This document shows positions 50,986 through 63,735 of a DNA stretch of 64,000 bases, in pieces; the stretch's first letter is position 1; each line of letters opens with the position of its first letter. The notes under the pieces were generated by a model, which made no database searches, had not been told where the DNA came from, and saw nothing but the letters and a program-made list of their open reading frames with translations. The DNA comes from Triops longicaudatus (taxonomy: Eukaryota > Arthropoda > Branchiopoda > Notostraca > Triopsidae). The stretch covers positions 1 to 64,000 of the forward strand of contig JAGQDJ010000070.1 in NCBI GenBank assembly GCA_022885665.1. The letters are read 5' to 3'. A program made the translations under genes and the position numbers.

Positions 50986-53900
50986 TTATAATAAATAAGA
51001 TCTTTTTAGTTGAAACGAGAAAGCAAAGTCGCGTGACAATTTACTTGTAATAGGCTTCCAAGGCTTTGTGGTGCGGTAATCAAAGGGCTGAGGGGTTGAT
51101 AAACGGCCGGAGTCAAGTGGACGATTTACCGGAATGTTCGAACCGGGTGCAGGTTGGTGGGGAGAATAACACGAGGCTGAAAAACAATAAGACGAAACAA
51201 AATTAATGTTAAAATCGCCTACACTCAAACATTTTCAAAACAAAAGCTTGCTTATTCTCGAAATTGCAATTCTGAATATATACTAACGCTACGCAACGGA
51301 TCATTAGAGTCGTGAAAAAAAATCAATTACTAATTTTCCAAAATCTATGTCGAATTTTTGCAAATTAGTTTCAGATTTAACTGTCTTTCAAATCTTTAGG
51401 TCCACTAAAATGAAACAATTTGGAAATATTCCTACATCTCTTCAACTAGAGATCAGTTAAGCTTTTAAGAATTGCGAGAAAATCCAGATTAACCTAAGGA
51501 ATCTGCATTCACTTTAGAAACACCGCAAAACTTGTCGTACGGTAATAAAACCTTTAACGGTGACCATATTCTTCGCTTTTAATTAAATTTACGGTTGTTA
51601 AGACAAAAAAGCAGCCCTTTTAAGTTGACGTAACTCTTTCCTTTTGTGCGCGCGGAAAACACCGCGACCAATGCCAAAATCAGCGTTCATCCGTACCTTG
51701 TCGGGTGAGTTTCATTCCCATTTTCATGGGTTCCACGTCTCTTAAACAGTTCTCGCCCGCTTCTTTTATGATCAGTTCCCCATCCGCGACGATAATGCCG
51801 GCAAAACACTCGTAGCCAACGACATCTCGACGTTGCGTGTAGGTGTAAGTGAGTCCCTTTTCGCTCCATTGTCCCAGACATCGGTATTCTCGTTCTATAT
51901 CACGCAAAACGATACTTTTATTAGTAAGGCCCTTGGTCACTTAACAAAGTTTCGAACAACGAACAAACGAAAAATAAAAGTGCCCATAATAGTCAAACCA
52001 AGTGGTTTTTGGTGTCGCACAAAAAGCACTACAACATGCGCAAGTGATTTCTCTACTCTTTAATCTTTGTCCTCTTATAAACATTTACATTTCTCGTAAA
52101 TTTATGTATCTTAAATAATTGACTTATTTCTCTTAATATATTTTAGTTGACTATTTTTCTTTCGAAATTTTTAGATTTTTTTCCTACTTTTCGTTCGTTA
52201 AAGTCGACGGCGCTATTATTATTATTATTATTATTATTATTTTTTTTTTGCAACACAGTGATGCGTGCTAGGTGTAGGGTGTGGAGGGGGGTAAGGGGGG
52301 CCACACAGAGCGCTAACCTTCTCCTGCTCGGTATATCCTGCGTTTTGGTTGCGGTCTGTGACGGGGCGTAACTACAGCAGACGGCCTAGAAACAGGTTTG
52401 TGTGTCGGGATCGTTTGAGAACGCGTAACAGATCCTATTAAGCGCGTGGGTACGCTGGATAAGAGCGGGTCACGAATTTCTATAGGTGGACTGGTGGGTT
52501 TGGGAGAGCTGGGCAAGTTTGTCCTCGGGCTAGTCTGCCAGAGCCATTTGGGCTCGGCAGGTGCCGTTGTGTCATCTAACGGCAGGATTCGAAATGGAAA
52601 ACTAGCATCTGGTTCGGTTGTGGTAAATGGTACTGGAGAGGTCTCCCAGCGCCATTTCCACATGTCGGTGTACGGTTGGGTGAGCCAATCGTGTTGGAAC
52701 GACGGCTCGGTCGTTTCGGGGCTTGAAAGCTCGAATGACGTGGTGCCACCTGTCGATCGATGGAAGGACCACGGATCGTAAGCGTCCTCAAGGTTCGAAA
52801 AAATGGAATCCGAGTTACGTTTGCCTCGCCTACGGGGATCGTACATAGGTACCTTGGCTACGATGAGCGTTAAGCGGGGTTTGGAAGCGATTGTTTTGGG
52901 AGAAAGCACGATTAGAGCGAAGATTATTGAGGAATCAAAGCAACAATTTGAAGAATCGCTTCAAAAAGAAAAAAACTTGAATTCGCCTAAAATACTTGCC
53001 TTCATAGACTTCGGAAGTGTTGTAACAATTGGAAATGGTGAACAGCATCATTTGCGGGTTACGGCAGTCGGAATGCAACTTGGCACAAAGACCCATCGCG
53101 TCGGGAATCACGCCAGTGTACTCGCCGGAGATGGGACACGCTTCCTCTTGGTAGACTTCTTGTCCTACCGCAACTATATTGTCAAAAGTTAGGTGTCCTA
53201 GAGGGCATTTTGTTACATTAACACTCACTTCCTTGCGTAATCCAAGCTTGGTCCTCAAAACGCTCCATTTGGCATAGTGAGTGATTGTAATTCAACGCTG
53301 CTTGCATTCCTACATACAGGCAAATATTTACAAAACTGCGATTACCAAAAATTTACCATATAACAGACAAAAACTAAAATTTATTTTTCAGAAAAATTAT
53401 AAACTATAGATTAAAAAATAAATTAAAACCTTGTGTAAATTAAATAAAAGTAAACTAGTTAAGCGTCAAAAGGTAAAAAAAATAAACATTCTATTATGAC
53501 TGTAAGTTAGAATTGAAAATTGCGGGAAATTGGCTTACCTAATTGGAATTCGATCACATTATCCGCCCTGTGCTGAAGCCACATACACGTGTAGAGTTCG
53601 TCACCACTACGAAGGACAATTTTTAGAAAAACAACTTGTTTAGAACGTGTTGATTAACTGAAACATTCAGTTAATGAAATAACAACGATTTAATGAAAGG
53701 TATCAAACGGCTTTTAAGCGCACGTGACACTAAGTGGACAAATTAAGCGCCAACTTAAAACGAGTTGTTGATACACATAATTACCATTGGGTGCGGGCAT
53801 AGATAGCGAACTTTCCATTAGGACCAGGTTGTTCAACGCAGCGGGCTGTGTAAGTACGAAAGTTGCGGTGGTCTTTGTACACCATCATGTCATTATGAAT

Positions 53901-56900
53901 GTAAGTGTTTTGCCAATGGCCCTGAGACCAGTCTGGGAACCTAAGCAAAATCCAAAAAGAATGTTGAAAAATCAAATCTGTCAGTCACGCTACAGATCTG
54001 TGGTGAATCCGAAAGCGTTCTTGACACAGAAAAAAAAGCATTATGGAAGATGCCTAAGAGCTCAAGAAGAGTGTTGGTCCTTGTTTGTTACCTGCACGAG
54101 CTCGCTTCCACCAAAGGAGGCCATTTCGGGGCAGGGACGGTGGTAAGCGCCAGCGTTTCGTAGCCGGAAACAGCGCTCTTCAAGTCGCTTTGACACGTGG
54201 AATCGCTCGACAAAGCTAGTTGTACTTTACCAGTCGTCGTGTCTTCTTTATAAACCTGCTTTCCAATAAAATGCTTCATTAGTTGGACTATTGAAAGAAA
54301 GGATATTTGGGGGTGATGGAAGGGGTGGAACAAAAGCGAGTTTGTCGGTGTGGGATTTGGCTAGTCAGGTTGAAAAACGAAAGCTTAAGGGCTCCAATAG
54401 CCTGGGGCGAAACATGTTCCTGCCTCGCTTTAATAACATAACAAGACTTCAAGTGAAGCATGAATGGACAAAGCTTAGGGTCCTCGTTTAAGCTCCGAAA
54501 CACTAATCACGGCCAACTTTCTAGAACGAAAGACAAAAACCTTTCAAGAGCCTTTCACGAGCGATCTATCACCCTAATGAACTATAAAGACCGATGGAAC
54601 GCAATCAACACAAAGATAACAGACTATTACCCAATGAGCTGTTGCAATTACCGTCGTTGTGAACTGCGTTTCCGGTAATGGACAGTACTTCTCAATGAAA
54701 ACGACACAAAAACAAACCAGCCCTATGCTAACCGCACGCCACCTGTAACCACAGCTTGGCTAGAGCGTTAAAAGCGTTCGATAACGCTTGGAGTGGGGCA
54801 CGCTCACGCAACTGCTGTGGCGTTAGGTATTGGAAGTTTGCTTGGGTCGTTTTCTTTGAGAACTACTGTACAAGTTCTTGGTGTAAATTCTTTTTATTGT
54901 TCTATTGACGTTTCTAAAACACAACAATATCGAAAATTCTTCAACAGTAGAATGTAATACACGTTTACGATGTGACTTTGCTAGAAATGAACAGGAAAAG
55001 GAGTTCTTGTTCAAATACGCGCTCGAAAGCGTTAATTTATTCCGGAACGCGTCGCAGCACCTTTCTCGCTGTCCAATTCCCCTAATAACTCCGTGACATT
55101 TCCAAATGCTAACCCAATGACATTTCCACATGTTTAAGTCCACTCACACCGGAAGCAGGAAGCAGGAATTGTCGCCCTTTTGAACCATGCCCTGTTTAAA
55201 GGGCCTTCAAATGCTGGAAGAGGAACAGTTTACCATTGTTTTGCGAGGGAAGTTCCATTCTTACTCTCTCTTTCGCTCTTTTACCCTAAACAAGCTCCTC
55301 TTATCGCTGGGAATACACCACGATAGCCACCTGTCATGCAGGCTTTTCCACATTTTTTATTTCCTTATTTGTGCCGAAACATCTCCCCTTCCTCTTCGGC
55401 TATTTTTGTTTTCCTTCCGCTGAAATCAGTCGAACAATTTAGGAAGTGTTAAAAGTTTCCACAGAGCTGTTATAAAGCGAAAAACCTGCGCTTAATGAAG
55501 GTAGCAGGGCAGTTGATCGTGGGAAATCCAATTTCCACGAGTTTCCTACACTTGCTCTGGAATGCGAATGGGAGTAACGAGAACGAGAGCTCTCAGCGAG
55601 ATTCCATGTGAAGTGAAAGAAAGAGGGAGAGCGGAGACCGGAAGGGCAGCAAAACTCGGTCATTTCCAAGCTTTTCACAACCCGAAACCCGTAAATACCC
55701 TTTTCTCCCATTCAGACCGCCGACACTTACCGCGCAACGGTATTTAGGCCGAAGTTCAGCGCCAGGAATAGTCGAATCTTGCATGTCCAACAAGGCCAAA
55801 TAGCGCTCGCCGTTACGTCCTGCCCAGTCACCCAAACACTGGAAGTTGATGTCTAGAACGAAAACGACAACACGGAGTAAATAACGCGTTTCTCAGGGAG
55901 CTGAACTCGAAAACACGCGAAATTAGAGTAACAGACGCGAAAACAAGTAAATTACAGTACTATGTTTGAAGAAAATTGCTCTTAAGAAGGAGTTTTTAAA
56001 CACTGAATTGAAATAAAAATTAGGCTGCAAGCTTTTTCGGAAAATAAACTTACCCATGTCACCAAAGGAACAACGTCGGAATCGAACATGGAGTCCAAAA
56101 CCATAAGGGCAGTTGGACAATTCCGAAGCGGGTTCTTGGCACTCCATCGAGTTTTCCAGTCCGTCGTTTAAGGAGTAAGTGAACCGGAACCGTCCGTTGA
56201 TTGGGCAGTATTCTTGAGCAATAGCCACTTCGCCAGTGGGCTCCTTGTTTTCTGAAAAAGAAACGCAAATATAGAGCAATTTTATTTCAGTGGTGTAAGA
56301 GACATTGTTTAAAACCGTGAAACAGCTTTATTTTTTTTTTCAAGTTTCTTTTTAGTATTGTTAAAGCCTTTAAATGTCTTTTTAAAATTTATTTTCAATT
56401 GTTTTAGTGTGGAATTTTTAGAAAAATCAGTTTAAAAGTTTGACTTTTCTTAAGTTTTAAGGAGATTTAACTTACTGTAAAGCATGATTTCCCTGGATTG
56501 TCGATTTGCGATGGAATCAGGCGTAGGACACGTGGCTAAAGCGGCTTCTTCGGTCGTGTAACACTTTTCCAAGCCTTCAGTATGGATTTGGAGAACATTA
56601 GGTGACCGTAACGTTAACTGGAAGCACCGGACACAGTTCGTTCCTCCCGTTCTATACCAGCCAAGAAAAAACAGACACAAAAAACTTAGTTATCAATCAC
56701 AAAAAGTATTCACGGTTGGGTTCGTACGCAAAAAAAAAAGGTCTAAAAAACTTTCGAGTTAACAGAAACGAGGACTTTACCTGTCCATCAGTAGCACGCT
56801 CTTTCCGATACGCTTGTGGCAGACGCCCCATACCGGAATTGATTCAGCTAGTACTGTCACCGAAGCGTATTGAACATGCATAACGGATTGGCCTCCAGTC

Positions 56901-59900
56901 CGTGAGGAAGACTGAGTCAAAAATTCGCCCTGGAATTCGGCAGGGAAGTAACATAACGCCCAGCCTGCATAAAAACGAAGTCAAGTTAGTTGAACTGAAT
57001 ATTTTTTTCAGGTTTCGCCGGAATAAAATGAAGGCCGTTGAAAGTCTAAAAATTTACGCTTTCTTTTCTACGAGCTTTCATTGTAACGCAATATCTAAAA
57101 CTAACCGAAAATACGGCAATATAAACGCAACAAACTTGAAAATTTAATCTAGAAATAAGCATACATACAAAAATTACATGCGAATATAAACGCACAAATG
57201 TACAAACGCTTAATTTCTCGAGTGAAAAACACGGGAAACATGTTACATAAATAGTATAGGCTTTAATTTCGATATAAGGGTTACTATACTTCAATACGTT
57301 TAATTCACGTTTTAACCTTTATGTTGTTTTAAATTTCAGACCATCAATGTTAATAAAAGGAAAGAATGTTAATATAACAAAAACCAACAGGAATAACGAA
57401 AACTTATTAAGAATAATGGAAAACTGTAAGGTCGTGGGTTAATTGTTAGCTAAGAGCAACGAAACAACGCAATACAAACACATTTAACCACGCGAGTCGT
57501 CAGAAAACATTGTATAAGACCTTTCATTAGAAACTTTTCTTTTTTCAGGTAATTCTTGAAATCTCTTTTCCTTTCAAATCGCAAGAAAAAGACCCAGTTT
57601 CCATTTAAAAAGACAAGTTTCCCCCTGAAGGTCTTTTTGGTTAAAGAGAAAAAGGTATTCTCTCCGGTTACGGTTTAGGTAAGACATTTTCAAAGTATCT
57701 CGTAATTAGCCCTGCACGGTTTCCGGGGTTCGTGCAGCTTCTTATTAGTTCCGTCAAGTTCATTCTCAAGAAGCCCCTGCAGTTTGGGTCCGAAGACAGA
57801 CAAGGAGTTGGAGGAGAGCTACTTGCTCAAAACGTTTTACCCGGTTAGCCAAGCATAGACGAAAAAGGAAGCTCACTCATTCCCATGAGCCGAAATGGAT
57901 GCCGACCAGCAAAAAGGCATAAGGATGCAACAGGTAATACACATAACGAAAAACTGGGTATATACTGTGTGTAGGGGAGGGATAGAAACGTTCGGGTAAG
58001 CGCAGGTAGACACGGAGAACAAGATGATGGCATCCGTTTGGGTGCAAGGCATAGCCAGCCGAGGAAGCTAATGTGGTGCCACTCAGGCGCAACGGAAGGA
58101 TGAGAACCATTAGATGCGCCTCCACGCCTGCCGAATTAGTTACCAGCTTTTCCTGACGGAGTCGCCGTACTCGCAGTCGAGTCACACACAGTTGCTTAAC
58201 CCGCACAACAATTGCGTATAAGTGCACAAAAACTCGTACGAAAGTCTGATAGTGATAATGGAATAATACTTAAAGTCTAGAAGGTTCACGCAAATAAAAA
58301 ATGCATAAGAAATAATAACATATAAGAAATTTAACAGTTAACAAGAATGTGTACGCAAGGAAAATCTTGCAAGTAGCCTTTTAATGAAAATAAAAAATAA
58401 GTATATAAAAGGAATGCAAATGAATAAAAAATTTTAAAAATAAGATTGGAGGCCAAATGAAAAGCGCCATTATTTGGAGAGACTGAGTGAATGACTGTTT
58501 AACTAGTGATGAAAGAGATTTGATTCAATACAGCTAATCCGCTTACGCTCCATTAGAAACATTTGCGAGCTTTTTCTTGGTCAAGGCTGAGTTATAGTTG
58601 ATAGCAAGAATAGCGGTAATAAGTACAATACACATTTACTGGGAATCAGGATTACATCCAAAAAACTGAAAAGCCTTCAGCTCTAAGAAGTCTTAAGAAC
58701 GGTGGACTAAGTAGAATACTGACCTAACAATGGATTTATTTAATACCATACACTTTCTTTTCTGAATAAAAGAGCGCTTTTTTCTGTCTATTTTGGCTAG
58801 CTTTTGAGGAAAAATATAGAAAAGTACTTGGTTGCATTACTGCTTCGATTTTGTCTGTCTTTTCGACTTTGAAGAGAGTTTTTGAGCGTTGTTGTTTTCC
58901 GCGTCCTCCCTTGCTCCTAACGCTAGCTTCTGATAAGCCATAACACAGGAAAAGGGTCAATGTTTGATGGGTTATTTTGAACACCGAATTTCACTTATCA
59001 GAGAAAGGCTGTGATTATTTTGATTCACGTTACGAAAAAGAGCTCCTTAACAGAACAAGAGTAAAACTTGGAAGTGCTTCTTTTAGAGTGCTTCAAGCTT
59101 GAAAAAAATTGTTTTGGAAAATTGTGTACAAAACTCCGCGTGAGTTCCAGTCCAAAGGTCAAGCTCATCATTGGCGACTAAACATTCCTCCGCCTCGTGA
59201 AATGAGTCGAAAAACTCGCAACGGGAATTGAAAACTCCCGTCACTGGTCATTCATCCATGCTTTAGGCCACGCCAGAACGACAGCGTACAAATTTTTCTG
59301 GCCAGGAGCTAATCCGCCAGCAACTGGGGCCCTCGGGGCTACAAAATTTAAAGCCAACGAGGAAAAACACTCCTGGATACTAGCCGTAATTGGCCTTTAA
59401 ACAGCTCCAGAACAAACCTGACAAATTATTCAAAAGCAATATCCTTTTGCTCAGTAAAATTCAGTTCAAAACCAGAGCAGTACCGAAAATTCAAAAGCAG
59501 GGTTAAAAAGCAGTTTTAGGTTTATAGCTTTCATAGCATTTTTTTTTAACGCGGCAAAAGAATAATAGAACCACTTCTCTGTCACTTTTCTACTACCTTT
59601 TTTTTACCCTCCTTTTTTTGTTCCGTTTTTACCTGAAACAACCCCGGATGCTCAATTTGGCAAAAGTTTACGAAGCTGAGTGAAAAAGGAAGAAAAGTGT
59701 AGCGGAGAAATACAAGAAAAAAAAACAGAGGGTTGAAAGACGGGAAACATTAAAAGGTCCGATTTTTTTTTGCAGGATTAGTGCAGGAAACAGGTGCTAC
59801 ACCTTGACAAGTTGCTACAAAAGTGCAGCATGTGTACGTTCGGTGACCATCTGACACGAGATCGTATCTCCATTGCATTGATCTCTGATACAGAATTCGG

Positions 59901-62550
59901 ATCTATATCCAAAATATACTCTTCTAAATGTTCATTTTACGTGTACATCGGAAAACATTATAACCTGAAAATCATTCATTATTAAATATTTTGCCCCCAA
60001 TTCAAGCTTAATCATGTTAATTCTAACTTGGTACTTGATTAAAAAATAAACGTACTTTTAAAAACAGACCAGCGTCTAAAAGGACAATTATTATTCCAAG
60101 TAAGAGAATATAGGTACTTCGAAAATTGCTAAGAATGCGGATTTTTCTCTTGTAAAAATATATTTAAAAAAATAACAAAAAATGTAAATATTAAAATATT
60201 TCCTGACTTCATTGAGTGTCGACATAATAATACGTAAAAATACGAAATCATTCCCACGATAGTAACCAGATAGTAAAAGAGGATACGAAGCTCAGGTATC
60301 TCCACAAAATGAAGTCAAAGATCAGTAAGTAACCAGAGAACCTTTCGATTCAGTTATTAAGTTTTATGCATTGCCACTGATTAACACAAGACAAAGATAC
60401 GCAATTAGACCTGTGAAAAAGCTCGAAAATGAAAAGTTCGTTCACAGAAGATAAATATAGTCTCGTGGGTTAGTGACTTGTTCAGGTGAGCTGAACGCCC
60501 GAACTCGAGGGAAAAGTCAAAAAGGAGCTAGAACCGAAAATCGACCATGCTTTTCTTTTTTAAAAAGTTGTGAGACTTGGGAGTTTAATTAACGTTTTTT
60601 GCTCATAAAATCTCAAGCATAACTGCGACAGTCACTTTTACAGTTTTAAAAACACCGTTTTTACGCTGAACGTATGTATCCACATGTGCCCGGTAATTCG
60701 TCATCCCGTTATTTTCCAAAGACCTTCGCCCACAACTTTTTTTCAGCTGTAAACCGTGAGAAATTAAAGGAATGTTTTCTTATTCAGTTGGGAGGCTTCG
60801 CAAAAAGCGTCTGTTTTTGGCTAAATCAGGACATCGACGATCTAGACTTAAAAAAAAAAACGGCATTGCTTCACCTTCAACTCTCCTTTCAATGTAACTT
60901 CGATACCGACGAATGTAATCATATTAATAGGTGTTTACCTATTAATGTAATTAAATTCACTTAGTAAATACGAAACTCGCTATGGCAAGTAAACAGCTTT
61001 GTCGATGCAATTATGAAGGTATTTAAGATTAACACATAAAAACTTTGCTAATTAAAGGAAAGCCTGCTATAAGAATTTAATGTCTCGTAGTGACAACAAA
61101 TTTGGCTATATTAGTTGAATTAAGCTAATTATATTTACTAATTAAATACATAAAATAAAATCTTAGTAATTCGAAGATACTTTAATGACGATAGCTTGAG
61201 TAACACATTGTAACCAAGTTTCGTTAAGTATGCATAAGAAAGCGCTCCTGGCCCAAAAGGAGTTCATTAGGGAAAACAATTTCTTTTCACAACAGAAAAA
61301 TATTTTAACGAGAACGTGCCACGGCTTGATAGATACGATCTCGTTATAGGCAAGTTTCGGGTTTCAACAGGTGTAGTAAGTGTAGCGTGACTTTACGAGC
61401 TATCTTGCGTGAAAGCTTGCTAAGCCGTCTTCCAGAGTTCTAATCTTAGCTTTTTACAAATGATGTTTCCCTTCTCGTTTTTTCCATACCTCCAAAGCTA
61501 CTCTTGAAAACTATCTTTTTTTCGTTATAGATAAATCACTCCTTTTCATGCTTGAATATGTCTACTATTTCTTATTGATGTATTATTCCTCTTTATGTTT
61601 GGACTGTATCATTATTTCATGTTTGCACTTGTGTTTCTTGTTGAAAACTGCTTTCATTTCCTAGTTCAATTTTTATTTTTTAGTTTCTATTTGTTTCTTT
61701 GTAATTTATTTATTATTTCTTTTTATTTATTTTTAGAAGCAGGATAATGTCAACGTGTCCTCGTTTTGGCGAAACATTTCCCTACGAAAACCACAATCAA
61801 AACGTTCAAGCTGCTGCTTTCGGTGCGCAAAGCTCTGTTGCGTGACTGATGATTGCTTTGCCTCCCGCTCGTATTGCTATATTTCTGCCCTCTCCTCCCC
61901 ATCCCGCCCTTGAGCGTCTCCAAAAAATGATTGTTGTGTACACATATTGCCACTGGAGGCAAGTCACGTGGTCAGTTCCACTTCCGGTCTACTAATACGA
62001 GCTTTCAACTGTACGAATAACCCTCCAGCTGACCAAAAGAAGCCAGAATTACCAAGACAAATAAAAGAGCGTGGAAAGTTGGGATAATTGAAAAAAAGAC
62101 GGCACAGAGGGACTGTTAAGTCAAACTGTTTTATGATCGATGCAGGGAGATAGCGTGCACTTTATAATATAAGTGACCTCTTTTATCTCCTTTGTTTGGC
62201 AAATAAGACTGCTATAAAGATCGAGCCGGCGCGATAGGAAGGTAAAAGTTGCAAAGGTAGACATTTTGGATCACGAAATTGCAGAGGTTATGGGGAGTCA
62301 AAAAGAAAGCTCACAAAGGTCCAAAAATGCCGACGTTGTCTGCTAACATTTCCCAAACCTTTTTCCAAAGATAGCAAAGTCCTTCCAAGATTCTCTAGTT
62401 TGGCTTAAGTCAACATTCCGTTTCCTCAATTAGAATTACAAATTTAGATTTGCAAGTTTAATACGCCGTGTTGCTGTGCAAGACAGGACCGAAAATTTTA
62501 CCTTGACTGATCACCATAGCCCACACTAATAGAATAATCCTGGAATCCAT
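50986..62550 (-). CDS. Secreted cysteine-rich protein, arthropod-type DUF7042-DUF7045-like, unknown function
   Basis: Thirteen exons: 62550-62502, 56964-56781, 56651-56476, 56251-56054, 55852-55731, 54255-54092, 53940-53785, 53606-53539, 53309-53229, 53173-53000, 52857-52318, 51894-51697, 51176-50986. All phases agree and give 766 residues. The start at 62550 has an ideal CACCATGG context and opens a short signal peptide (MDSRIILLVWAMVISQG). The ectodomain has repeated Cys modules: WALCYFPAEFQGEF; FQCLGDWAGRNGERYLALLD with RPKYRC; LALSSDSTC; CRFPDWSQGHW; QCGDELYTC; CPISGEYTG with SDCRNPQMM; then REYRCLGQW and YTYTQRRDVVGYECF. I recall these from uncharacterised arthropod proteins annotated with DUF7042-DUF7045; I could not check by search. 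A Ser/Thr/Pro-rich exon of 180 codons interrupts the last module. No transmembrane helix is seen, so secretion is likely. Intron 1 is 5.5 kb. Confidence 0.85.
52213..52249 (+). repeat. (ATT)n microsatellite plus T-run in an intron
   Basis: Nine or so ATT units followed by a run of T residues, in the intron 51895-52317 of the secreted-protein gene. Confidence 0.85.
52318..52857 (-). other. 540-nt phase-1/phase-1 linker exon, possible cassette exon
   Basis: Exon 11 of the secreted-protein gene. It encodes 180 residues rich in Ser, Thr, Pro and Trp, with a related motif twice (KWRWETSP and KWLWQTSP) and basic clusters (RRRGKR, QPKRRIYR) that resemble furin sites. Both flanking introns are in phase 1, so skipping would join SEVYE directly to EREYRCLGQW without a frame change. 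The upstream donor is GC, not GT. Confidence 0.6.
58890..59035 (+). repeat. Diverged dispersed repeat, related to 63.59-63.73 kb
   Basis: The two segments share, in order, GCGTCCT, CCCTTGCT, AGCCATAA, CGCAGGAAAAG-like and GTTTG-TGGG words, then TGATTT-like ends, in the same orientation. Both are noncoding. Divergence is considerable, suggesting an old element. Confidence 0.45.
60923..60946. repeat. Perfect 10-bp inverted repeat with 4-base loop
   Basis: ATTAATAGGT, loop GTTT, then ACCTATTAAT, inside intron 1 of the secreted-protein gene. Confidence 0.8.
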
Positions 62551-63277
62551 GGTGCAATTCCGATGCATTCCGAAGCACCTTCAGTTCCGGTTTCGTCAAA
62601 AACTTTGCACAAGTATACTTTTTAAAATATGTTCACTTCTAACAAATCCAACGTATGCAAATGACAAACAGTGTGGGAAACAATGGCAAAAATTTCCGAA
62701 ATATTGCACAACGAAGTAACAGAGGAAACTGCAATGCAACACGTTTCGAAACGTCTCAAGCTACGTGGGCAACACGCACATCCGCTCGCGTCGACGGCTG
62801 GTTACCAACTGGTTCATCACAACCGCGTGTCATTCGCTTTTGCTCCACTAGAGCAACTCGGGTGAGGATGATCGGGACTTGGAGTTACCCAGCGTGGTAA
62901 AAGTAACTCTTACCTCCCTGCGGTGAAGGGAGACCCTTGCTGGGACGAAACAGACCCTGCAAAGAAGGAGGTAGGTGGGGTAGCCTTCTTCCTCCCAAGA
63001 TGGTGGCAGAAGCTCGTGAATGACCATCTTCCGTTGACCATTTCATTCACATGACCGGCCTAGAGGAACCGAGACCACTTACGAGACTTTTTACCACGGT
63101 TGTAAAGGGTAGGCACGCTGCTTTAACTCTTTAACGCACCAAACAAATTGGACTTCTTTGTCCGCAGCACACACGGAGAGCTGATAGCTTCTTTTTTTTT
63201 CTCTTGAGAGAGTTAAAGGGGGAAGTCATCCTTTTTTTTCTGCCTAACTAAGGTTTCCATTGCTTCCAAAGCTTTGT

Positions 63278-63440
63278 GCTATAACACGTGTTATTGAGCA
63301 AATTAGAGCAGATTACTTTAGCTTGTTAACACGTGCTTGCGATATCTACAGCTGCAAACGCAGCACTAATGACCTAAGTACGCGTGTGCGAGCAAAACTA
63401 GCGCCGTAGTCTGCAATATTTTGCTCCGTAACACGTGATA
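63278..63440. repeat. MITE-like imperfect inverted repeat with CACGTG in each arm
   Basis: The left arm (from about 63278) reads TAACACGTGTTATTGAGCAAA. The reverse complement of the right arm (ending about 63440) reads TATCACGTGTTACGGAGCAAA, and similarity continues for about 30 bases. A third CACGTG lies between at 63330-63335. A related copy of one arm occurs at 17352-17400. Confidence 0.5.
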
Positions 63441-63589
63441 AGAGGAAACGCAACCCAAGAGTGGAAAGAGAGTTTGCTAACTCAGGTGATTTTTTCTAGA
63501 CTAACCTCGCATTCACAACCAGAAACACTTCGAAACAGTGTTTATGTAAAATAGAAGCGAGTTTTTTGTTCGTTCTTCGCAAGTCGCGT

Positions 63590-63735
63590 CCTGAGCCTGA
63601 CGCGCTCCCCTTGCTTCTGAAAGCCATAAGCCGTAACGCAGGAAAAGATTCAGAGTTTGTTGGGTAAACTTAAACCCTTGAATTTGCCTCAAGGCGTTAG
63701 TCTGTGAGTGATTTGATTTAGAATATAGACAGACT
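63590..63735 (+). repeat. Diverged dispersed repeat, second copy
   Basis: Aligns in the same orientation with 58890-59035 through short shared words (CCCTTGCT, AGCCATAA, CAGGAAAAG, TGATTTGATT-like end). Element type unknown. Confidence 0.45.

Larger units (their letters stand above)
56965..62501 (-). other. Intron 1 of the secreted-protein gene (about 5.5 kb)
   Basis: AT-rich intron between the signal-peptide exon (CAAG/GTAAAA) and exon 2 (TTTTTATGCAG/GCTGGG). It contains a repeat copy near 58.9 kb and a hairpin at 60923-60946. A GC-richer stretch at 57.7-58.2 kb gives an open frame on minus without domain or splice support. Confidence 0.6.

Noticed and set aside
57877..58227. 116-codon minus-strand frame inside the 5.5-kb intron
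   Set aside because: No recognisable motif, no acceptable phase to join exons 1 and 2 of the host gene, and splicing without it gives a perfect frame.
60674..60964. 96-codon plus-strand frame within intron 1
   Set aside because: AT-rich, no domain, ends within a hairpin; likely chance.
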